From NCBI GenBank assembly GCA_900768785.1, contig CAAGEG010000125.1, forward strand, positions 1-20,260: a stretch of 20,260 nt of DNA, given 5' to 3'. The translations under genes were made by a program, and so were the position numbers. Below, one piece after another: positions 1 to 5,407 of the stretch. The notes below the pieces were generated by a model. The model did no database searches. It saw only the letters and a program-made list of their open reading frames with translations, and was not told where the DNA came from. Source of the DNA: an uncultured Prevotella sp. Lineage in GTDB: Bacteria; Bacteroidota; Bacteroidia; Bacteroidales; Bacteroidaceae. The first letter of the stretch is position 1, and each line of letters starts with the position of its first letter.

Positions 1-152
1 CCTATCTTATGCAAAGATAGTGCCAATGAGTGTAATGAAAGTTTACTTTCAAATTACCGAGTGCCGCCTATCTTATGCAAAGATAGTGCCAATGAGTGTA
101 ATGAAAGTTTACTTTCAAATTACCGAGTGCCGCCTATCTTATGCAAAGATAA
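1..152. repeat. Tandem 66-bp repeat array, truncated by window edge
   Basis: Two complete identical copies (1-66 and 67-132) are followed by about 20 bases of a third (133-152). Because the array begins at base 1 it probably continues to the left. Each unit has two small palindromes: CTATCTT/AAGATAG around a 5-base loop (2-20 in the first copy) and GAAAG/CTTTC around TTTA (37-50). On the minus strand each copy reads TATCTTTGC, a perfect match to the Bacteroidetes -7 box, so the array is a set of repeated promoter-like or hairpin elements downstream of rmuC. The function is not known to me. Confidence 0.9.
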
Positions 153-176
153 CAACTAATAATTAAATAACCTAAA
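144..176 (-). promoter_or_regulatory. Candidate minus-strand promoter for a gene left of the window
   Basis: On the minus strand TATCTTTG (144-151) matches the Bacteroidetes -7 consensus TAnnTTTG. A TTTA (173-176) lies 21 bases upstream, a one-mismatch -33 box. It lies downstream of the rmuC stop and points out of the window. The 17 bases at 143-159 are identical to those of the rmuC promoter (1835-1851). No gene is visible in this direction within the window. Confidence 0.5.
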
Positions 177-187
177 GTTTGATATTG

Positions 188-1789
188 CTAATTCTCCTTT
201 TTGTTTATTGACAATATTTCTGTTGTATCTGTGTCAATAAAGAGGGAGTTGTCTCTTTCCATTTCATCAAGAGATTTTTTTCTTTTGTTTTCTTTTGCAC
301 CTGCAACAAGCAGATTGCGTGCTGCGGTAATAATGCTTGGACCACTCTCTGAAGTGGTAATTTTCAGTTTTGCTATTTTTTTTACGGTATCATTTACACT
401 GTTTTCAACATCAATAAATCGAGTGCCGAAGTCTTGAACACGCTCTATAATCATATTGGCAGCGTTCATCATGGCTTGTTGATTATTGAGTTGTCTTACT
501 TGAGTCCACATCATCTCCAACACACGTAGGTTCATATACATGGTTTGCGGGCCAAGTATCATCACTCCTTCATCGTATGCTTCACGCCATAATGCATTAT
601 CGTTGAGCAGAGCAAGGTTTAGAGCACCTTCAATAGGTATGTACATTATAGCGAAATTCAGTTTATTGTATCCCTCAGGCAGATATTTGGTATATTCTTT
701 TCTTGCAAGTCGTTTAACTTGTGCTTTAACGCTATCGATATGGGCTTTGAGATAGGCTCTCTTTTCGGGCGTTCCGTCTTCGCTGTTCATATATCTTTCA
801 TAATCGGTAAGAGACATTTTTGAGTCAACAACAACGTGGCGGTTGTTGGGGAAATGGAGTATGAAGTCGGGAATCATGCCTTTGCCGTCTTCGCCTTTAA
901 GACTTTTGCCTGCTTTGTCGTATAATGTGTTTTGAGAGTCATATTGTTCACCTTCTTTTAATTCAAGGTCTTCAAGAAGTTGTTTTAGTTTTAATTCTCC
1001 GAAATTGCCTTGTACTTTAACCTCTCCTGTGAGTGCTCGTGTCAGTCGGTCGGCGGTTTCTCCAAGAGAAGCACTCTTTTCCATATTGAGTTTTATTGTT
1101 TCGTCAAGTCGTGTGAGTGCTTCTTTCTGTTGCTCTTTTGATTTGTTGAGAGCTTCTTCCATGTCTTTAAGACTCTTTTGCAGAGGGTCTATTATCTTTG
1201 AAACCTGCTCTTTGTTCTTTTCGCCCAACTCTTCTTGTCGTGCTTTTAATACTGATTCAGATGTTGTTTTCATCTGTTCTTTTATCAAAGAAAGCTGGTC
1301 TTCCACTTGCTTGCGGTTCATTTCGCGAAGAGTAGAAAGTTGTTCGTTTGAATTTTCTTTCACTCTTTCAAGGTTTTTATCATAAGTTAACCGCAAGTCT
1401 TCTATTTGTTTTTCGTAAGTTGTTTTAATGTCTCTTATTTGATTTTGATAGAACGCGTCTTTTTCTTTCAGCAGTTTGTCACAACGTTCTGTTTCTGATT
1501 GGATGTTGTCTTTTGCTTGTTTCTGTTGCTCTTCCAGCTGTTTGGCAATATGTTCTTTGCTTGCTATTTGTACATCTCTTTCGGATGTCAGGCGTTTTAT
1601 CTCTTCTATATGTTCGGAGATACATTTGTCTTTTTCTTCAATATTATTTGTTAGTATGGCTATTTTCTCTTCTAATGCAGATGTTTGATTATTGTTGGCA
1701 TTATTACTGTTGTTTTTCTTTCCTATTGAATAGCCGATAAACCACATTGCTATAATGCCTAAGATAGTAAAAATGAAAAATATCTCCAT
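188..1789 (-). CDS. rmuC: RmuC family protein, DNA recombination-associated
   Basis: A 533-residue protein with the RmuC layout. One N-terminal membrane segment lies at about residues 2-23, followed by a charged coiled coil of about 200 residues (roughly 36-240), then the conserved C-terminal nuclease-like RmuC domain from about 250 to 480. Recognisable landmarks are QGNFGELKLKQLLEDLEL near 260, IPDFILHFP near 305, VVVDSKMSLTDYERY near 323 and GPQTMYMNLRVLEMMW near 420. RmuC in E. coli limits inversions at short inverted repeats; the molecular reaction is poorly defined. The length is normal. It is transcribed alone on the minus strand from a promoter just upstream (1836-1843) and is separated from the next minus-strand gene by a terminator. 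The start is the ATG preceding the membrane segment. Confidence 0.93.
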   Translation of the reverse strand: MEIFFIFTILGIIAMWFIGYSIGKKNNSNNANNNQTSALEEKIAILTNNIEEKDKCISEHIEEIKRLTSERDVQIASKEHIAKQLEEQQKQAKDNIQSETERCDKLLKEKDAFYQNQIRDIKTTYEKQIEDLRLTYDKNLERVKENSNEQLSTLREMNRKQVEDQLSLIKEQMKTTSESVLKARQEELGEKNKEQVSKIIDPLQKSLKDMEEALNKSKEQQKEALTRLDETIKLNMEKSASLGETADRLTRALTGEVKVQGNFGELKLKQLLEDLELKEGEQYDSQNTLYDKAGKSLKGEDGKGMIPDFILHFPNNRHVVVDSKMSLTDYERYMNSEDGTPEKRAYLKAHIDSVKAQVKRLARKEYTKYLPEGYNKLNFAIMYIPIEGALNLALLNDNALWREAYDEGVMILGPQTMYMNLRVLEMMWTQVRQLNNQQAMMNAANMIIERVQDFGTRFIDVENSVNDTVKKIAKLKITTSESGPSIITAARNLLVAGAKENKRKKSLDEMERDNSLFIDTDTTEILSINKKEN

Positions 1790-1835
1790 GTCTATGATAT
1801 GTTTATATGATATTATAAAGTTGTGTAAACAAACG

Positions 1836-1843
1836 CAAAGATA
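1836..1843 (-). promoter_or_regulatory. rmuC promoter (-7 box)
   Basis: Minus-strand TATCTTTG about 47 bases upstream of the rmuC ATG matches the Bacteroidetes -7 consensus. It is preceded by TTGT, giving TTGTTATCTTTG. No TTTG stands 19-21 bases upstream, so the -33 box is weak or absent. Confidence 0.6.
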
Positions 1844-1876
1844 ACAACTAAAATATAATTATTATAAGAAATTGTA

Positions 1877-1928
1877 AATAAAAAAATATCAACCATACCA
1901 CAAAGCTAAGTTGTTGTGATATGGTTGA
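1877..1928 (-). terminator. Rho-independent terminator of the sigma-factor operon
   Basis: A 15-bp hairpin (arms 1889-1903 and 1914-1928) lies just past the stop of the exported-protein gene. In minus-strand RNA the one non-Watson-Crick position is a G-U pair, whereas in plus-strand RNA it would be a C-A mismatch. On the minus strand it is followed by a run of T (plus-strand A run 1877-1886). Both points fit termination of minus-strand transcription. Confidence 0.85.
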
Positions 1929-1971
1929 ATTATGATACAGAGAGTTAATTATGATTCTGAGTTGTTGGTTG

Positions 1972-2805
1972 CTATTTTTGTAGATTTGTCATGGCTTCTC
2001 TTAGCAGTCCTTTCAAGTATTTATCTGACAATTGGCGTTGCATGTTGGCAAGTTCAATACATACGTTTGTTCGTTCATCTTTATTGAGCAGATGCTTGTT
2101 TGTCTTTACCATTTTTACTATCTTGTTTGTTATTGCTGTCATTTTATAGAGTCCTTCTTCGCTGTTAATGTCGTATCTGTATTTCATGAATGCTACTCTC
2201 AAGGTCCCGAATTGTTCAAGGAAGTCAATATCATTCTTTATTAGTGAGCTTTTTATATTGAAATTGAGACTATTGAGGGTTTTTGTTTTGACGAGTTTAG
2301 GGTCTTTACCATAAATAATATATATGGAACCGCATAATTTCGCTTCGTTTTTATACCATGTCAAGGCATAACAATAACGGCTTAATGTATCTGCTTTGTC
2401 GCGAAAAAGCATTATCATATAGTTACGGTCGCTATGTGTACCGAACCGAACTTTATTTTCCAAGTCTTTTCCATATGCTATGTTCATCTCTTTTTTGTCG
2501 TTTGAATTGGCTTCTTTGATAAGAACGGAGTAGGCAGAGTCTGTATCGGCGATGAAAGCGTTGCGAATGTCTTCAATGAGTTTGGTGTTTGTTTCAGGCA
2601 TATTAAATAGATATGACTTGCAAAATGTTGATGACAAGGAGCTGTTTTCATATTTTTCAATATCAATATTAGTTTTTATATACTCTTTAATGGTGTTATT
2701 TCCAATAAAATTGTCTATGGCATTTGTTATGTTTTGCTGTGCATAAAGGTTGCCGATTGTGATAATAGACAACGCAGCTGTTGCTGTTAAATGTTTGATG
2801 TTCAT
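1972..2805 (-). CDS. Exported protein of unknown function in a sigma-factor operon
   Basis: I chose the internal ATG at 2805 (277 residues) because it begins a typical signal peptide: MNIKHL, a hydrophobic stretch, then LYAQQ with probable cleavage after YA. A longer frame from 2874 overlaps the end of the upstream gene and puts a polar Asn-rich stretch in front of the signal. The mature part is mixed alpha/beta in character, Lys- and Asn-rich, with one Cys in FCKSYLFNM and one in KLCGSIYIIYGKD, and no motif I can assign. It is the last gene of a sigma / anti-sigma / exported protein operon. Small secreted proteins of the DUF4252 or DUF6108 kind occupy this position in other Bacteroidales; the resemblance here is in context and layout and I cannot confirm family membership. 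Confidence 0.75.
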   Translation of the reverse strand: MNIKHLTATAALSIITIGNLYAQQNITNAIDNFIGNNTIKEYIKTNIDIEKYENSSLSSTFCKSYLFNMPETNTKLIEDIRNAFIADTDSAYSVLIKEANSNDKKEMNIAYGKDLENKVRFGTHSDRNYMIMLFRDKADTLSRYCYALTWYKNEAKLCGSIYIIYGKDPKLVKTKTLNSLNFNIKSSLIKNDIDFLEQFGTLRVAFMKYRYDINSEEGLYKMTAITNKIVKMVKTNKHLLNKDERTNVCIELANMQRQLSDKYLKGLLREAMTNLQK

Positions 2806-2860
2806 AGTCTTATGTTTTAAATGTTTATTGTTTGTTATATTTGTTATACTATTATTGAGA

Positions 2861-3514
2861 TTAATAATCGTCATTTGTCATTTCTGTGAAATTTTCTTCA
2901 AGAGCTGTTAATGTTGTTTCAATTTCACCAATGCTTGTATTATATTCTGTAATTATGGCACTAAAGGCTTCTTCTTGCCGTTTGCTGATTTCATTAAGGT
3001 CTTTTTCCAACATGATGTCATAGGCAAGTTTTATTGAGTCGCTCGTGTTATAGGCAATCAAACTTTTGGGAATAGGCATTATGTAGCGTCTGATTGAACT
3101 TTTTGAGTTCCTTTTTTTTGTGTGGTTAATATTTGTCACGCTGTCACATTTTGTCGTATCCGGTTGTGTGATATATTCTTGTTGGTTGGTTAATGTTATG
3201 TTTTTAGAGATGTTGTCTGTGGTTTTATCATCTTTCCACGTAATGACAAGTAGAGCCAAAATTGTAGCAGCGGCAGTCAAAACAGAGGTTTTTATGATGG
3301 TGTATATCAGCGTTTTTCTTTTATTCTTATCATCTTTTTTGTCATTAAGATTTAATGGCATGCCTCTGTCAAACCATGCAAACATCTCTTTGTATCTTTT
3401 CAGGTCGTCGGGAATGGGGTTGTTGCGTAGATAATCGGCGATTTTTTGCTCCTCATCTATTGTTGTCTGCCCGTCCATATAGCGATTTATTAGTTGTCTT
3501 ATATCTTTTTCCAT
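2861..3514 (-). CDS. Single-pass membrane protein, probable anti-sigma factor
   Basis: 217 residues. The N-terminal ~60 residues (IRQLINRYMDGQTTIDEEQ, then ADYLRNNP) resemble the short helical head found in Bacteroidales anti-sigma proteins. One membrane segment lies at about residues 68-93 (TLIYTIIKTSVLTAAATILA), placing the N-terminus in the cytoplasm and a ~120-residue Lys/Thr/Asn-rich tail in the periplasm. There is no HxxxCxxC zinc motif, so it is not a ZAS-type anti-sigma factor. It starts 26 bases after the stop of the sigma gene in the same direction, and its stop lies 55 bases before the chosen start of the next gene. The role is inferred from position and topology: it would hold the sigma factor at the membrane until a periplasmic signal is sensed. 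Confidence 0.75.
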   Translation of the reverse strand: MEKDIRQLINRYMDGQTTIDEEQKIADYLRNNPIPDDLKRYKEMFAWFDRGMPLNLNDKKDDKNKRKTLIYTIIKTSVLTAAATILALLVITWKDDKTTDNISKNITLTNQQEYITQPDTTKCDSVTNINHTKKRNSKSSIRRYIMPIPKSLIAYNTSDSIKLAYDIMLEKDLNEISKRQEEAFSAIITEYNTSIGEIETTLTALEENFTEMTNDDY

Positions 3515-3540
3515 ATCTGTTGTATCGGTTTTTGTATTTG

Positions 3541-4041
3541 CTATCGTGGCATGTATTTGTCAAAATCTTTGAATATTTTCTTTCTTGCCCTTGCGAGAAT
3601 AGTTGCTACTGATGATTTTTCAATTCCAAGCAGAGAGGCTATCTCTGTATTTGTCTTCATCTCTATTTGTCTCAACCATACTATTTGGTATTCAGAAGGA
3701 GGCAATTTCTCTATTCGTTTTATTATTTGTTGCAATTCTTCTTTTGCAATATAGCTATCGTCAGGAGTCGAAATGCTGCATGGCTCATGGTTGCTTATTT
3801 CTTCTTGATACACAATTTTGTTTGATTGTCGGCAAAGGTCAAGAGCCGTATTGCGTGCAATTGAAAATATTATTCTCCTTATTCCGGCAGAATCAATATC
3901 TTCATGAATAGCCCACAACTTCAACATTACGTCTTGGGCAATATCTTCTATGCTATCGGCGTTGCTGATATATTTAGAGGCTACTTTTATTGCAGTCCGT
4001 CTTAACTCTTTTGCTATATGTTCAAACTCTGTCTGATTCAT
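3541..4041 (-). CDS. ECF-like sigma-70 family RNA polymerase sigma factor
   Basis: The ATG at 4041 gives 166 residues, normal for an ECF sigma factor. An upstream GTG at 4083 would only add a non-conserved 14-residue leader. Region 2 is visible as SIEDIAQDVMLKLW followed by RRIIFSIARNTALDLCRQ. Region 4 contains LPPSEYQIVWLRQIEM and then the helix-turn-helix TEIASLLGIEKSSVATILAR. The protein recruits RNA polymerase to a specific promoter set, and the adjacent membrane protein probably restrains it. The targets cannot be read from the window. It is the first gene of a three-gene minus-strand operon that ends at the terminator near 1900. Confidence 0.92.
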   Translation of the reverse strand: MNQTEFEHIAKELRRTAIKVASKYISNADSIEDIAQDVMLKLWAIHEDIDSAGIRRIIFSIARNTALDLCRQSNKIVYQEEISNHEPCSISTPDDSYIAKEELQQIIKRIEKLPPSEYQIVWLRQIEMKTNTEIASLLGIEKSSVATILARARKKIFKDFDKYMPR

Positions 4042-4104
4042 GTTACATAATAATAAACGGGGCTGTCTGTTGTTTATAAACACGACTTAACTCTTTTTAA
4101 CTTG

Positions 4105-4133
4105 CAAACAATAGACATAATGTTATTTTCAAA
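4105..4133 (-). promoter_or_regulatory. Weak candidate promoter of the sigma-factor operon
   Basis: Minus-strand TATTGTTTG (4105-4113) resembles the -7 box but has one extra base in the spacer, and the nearest TTTG (4130-4133) is only 16 bases away. It could equally be an imperfect housekeeping promoter or overlap an autoregulatory sigma site. The rest of the divergent gap 4042-4238 shows no better match on either strand. Confidence 0.3.
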
Positions 4134-4238
4134 TAAATTTGTATCACTTAAGTTTAAAATCAATCTTTTAATGTCTTCTAAATATGACTTTAAAGATCGG
4201 CAGAAGCATTTTGGAAATAAATATTAGCAAAATACTAA

Positions 4239-4619
4239 ATGAAAATAACACGAGGCAATATATATGAAGTAATGCGCTTTGCAATGGTTGGCGTTTTGGC
4301 TACAGCCATACATTATGCTATTTATCTGTTATTGCGTTGTTGGATAGATTATAATATAGCTTATACAATTGGATATTTTTTAAGTTTCATCCTCAATTAT
4401 ATCCTTTCGGCATGTTTCACCTTTAAAGAAAAGAAATCTTTGAAAAATGGTTTAGGCTTTTGTTTTGCTCATGCCTTTAACTATCTATTACAGTTAGCAT
4501 TACTGAATTTATTTATTTATATAGGTATAGCCGCATGGTTGGCTCCGGTCCCTGTATATTGTATAGCAATACCTACTAACTTTCTTATTGTGCGTTATGT
4601 CTTCAGGCATGCCAAATAA
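4239..4619 (+). CDS. GtrA-like multi-pass membrane protein
   Basis: 126 hydrophobic residues with four predicted membrane segments (about 12-32, 38-60, 68-92 and 98-118), the size and topology of the GtrA family. Typical family features are RFAMVGVLATAIHYAIY at the start and the polar loop FTFKEKKS between the second and third segments. GtrA-type proteins are thought to move lipid-linked sugars across the inner membrane or to assist glycosyltransferases in surface polysaccharide modification. It stands alone on the plus strand, with no glycosyltransferase beside it, so the substrate cannot be guessed. A polysaccharide-related kinase lies 0.8 kb away on the other strand. Confidence 0.85.
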   Translation: MKITRGNIYEVMRFAMVGVLATAIHYAIYLLLRCWIDYNIAYTIGYFLSFILNYILSACFTFKEKKSLKNGLGFCFAHAFNYLLQLALLNLFIYIGIAAWLAPVPVYCIAIPTNFLIVRYVFRHAK

Positions 4620-4721
4620 TTATTTAGTGCAAGTAAGAACGTTAAACTTGATATCTAAGTTGTTGATTGTTTATAATTGCAAGTTGTTTTGATGTTTACA
4701 AACCTATTGTTTCCTCTTTAC

Positions 4722-4809
4722 AAACAGCATAGTTAGGCATCGTAAACAGCATAGTTAGGCATCGTAAACAGCATAGTTAGGTATCGTAAACAGCATAGTT
4801 AGGTATTTT
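4722..4809. repeat. Four tandem copies of a 22-bp repeat
   Basis: The unit AAACAGCATAGTTAGGCATCGT occurs at 4722-4743, 4744-4765, 4766-4787 and 4788-4809. Copies 1 and 2 are identical, copy 3 has C to T in GGCAT, and copy 4 also diverges in its last bases. It lies in the 223-bp gap between convergent genes (GtrA plus strand, HAD hydrolase minus strand). No open frame runs through it. It may be a variable-number repeat or a protein-binding array. Confidence 0.92.
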
Positions 4810-4832
4810 AAACAATATGTTTATTGTACCTA
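4800..4832 (-). terminator. Possible terminator hairpin after the HAD gene
   Basis: Nested inverted repeats TAGGTA/TACCTA (4800-4805, 4827-4832) and TAAACA/TGTTTA (4809-4814, 4818-4823) form an imperfect hairpin ten bases beyond the minus-strand stop at 4843. It overlaps the last copy of the 22-bp repeat. The stem is AT-rich and there is no strong T tract, so its strength is doubtful. Confidence 0.45.
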
Positions 4833-4842
4833 AATTAAAGTA

Positions 4843-5274
4843 TTAAATTTGCCACCATTTCTTTTTCTTGGGCAGATCTTCTTGTGAGGTCTTGCCCATT
4901 CTTTCTTTTATGATGTCAGGATAGGTCTTGTTGTATGTAATCATTTGGTAAATTGTTCCCCAATCGGGCAATCCACCGATATTGCGGTCGTCAATAAACA
5001 AGTCAACTTTTAGCTTTCGTGAAAAGTGGTTGTTGTTTTCGGTTCCGTTTTCTTCAGGATAGTCTTTGTTTACAGCGTAAAACTCAACGCCTCTGTCCTT
5101 GCACCATTTTACGGCATCCTCAAGAAGTTGTCCTTCTCTAACCGACCAAAGTATCAGTCTATGATGGTCTGCTATAAGCATCTTTAATGTTTCGATAGCA
5201 AAAGGACGTTCACGACCAATCTCCGGATAGCGATGTTCAACTATTGTTCCGTCAAAATCTACTGCAATTATCAT
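4843..5274 (-). CDS. Small HAD-superfamily hydrolase (BT0820-like)
   Basis: 143 residues with the HAD catalytic pattern in order: motif I VDFDGT with Asp6 and Asp8, motif II LILWSVR with Ser44, a Lys in the SRKLKVD region as motif III candidate, and motif IV DLFIDDRN with Asp95/Asp96. There is almost no cap insertion, so the active site is open. The short length matches a Bacteroides family I remember as BT0820-like, probably a phosphatase; the substrate is not known. Catalysis would go through an aspartyl-phosphate and Mg2+. It lies 133 bases downstream of the tyrosine kinase gene on the same strand, but a strong hairpin separates them, so co-transcription is uncertain. I see no clear promoter of its own. 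Confidence 0.85.
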   Translation of the reverse strand: MIIAVDFDGTIVEHRYPEIGRERPFAIETLKMLIADHHRLILWSVREGQLLEDAVKWCKDRGVEFYAVNKDYPEENGTENNNHFSRKLKVDLFIDDRNIGGLPDWGTIYQMITYNKTYPDIIKERMGKTSQEDLPKKKKWWQI

Positions 5275-5352
5275 AGTTGTTATTTCTTTTTTGTTGTTTA
5301 AGGCTTTCTATATATAATATATGTGAAAGTTTTATTTTGTATTTCTATTGAC

Positions 5353-5392
5353 AAAGCAGGTATAAACCGTTTTGTTTGTTTATACCTGCTTT
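5353..5392 (-). terminator. Strong hairpin terminator downstream of the tyrosine kinase gene
   Basis: A perfect 15-bp inverted repeat (5353-5367 and 5378-5392) with a 10-base loop begins 15 bases beyond the minus-strand stop at 5408. The T tract after the stem is short (CTTTG), so it may terminate inefficiently or work as an RNA-stabilising 3' hairpin. Confidence 0.8.
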
Positions 5393-5407
5393 GAAAGTTA
5401 TGAATAT

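Noticed and set aside
1..152. CRISPR array
   Set aside because: The whole 66-bp unit is repeated without any unique spacers and no cas genes are nearby, so it is a tandem repeat.
1005..1688. Open frames on the plus strand inside rmuC
   Set aside because: They run antisense to a well-supported coding region, have no promoter and show no family features. They are composition shadows of the coiled coil.
4042..4083. Longer start (GTG at 4083) for the sigma factor
   Set aside because: The extra 14 residues are not sigma-like and the ATG at 4041 gives the usual ECF length.
4722..4809. CRISPR array from the 22-bp repeats
   Set aside because: The copies are directly adjacent with no spacers between them.
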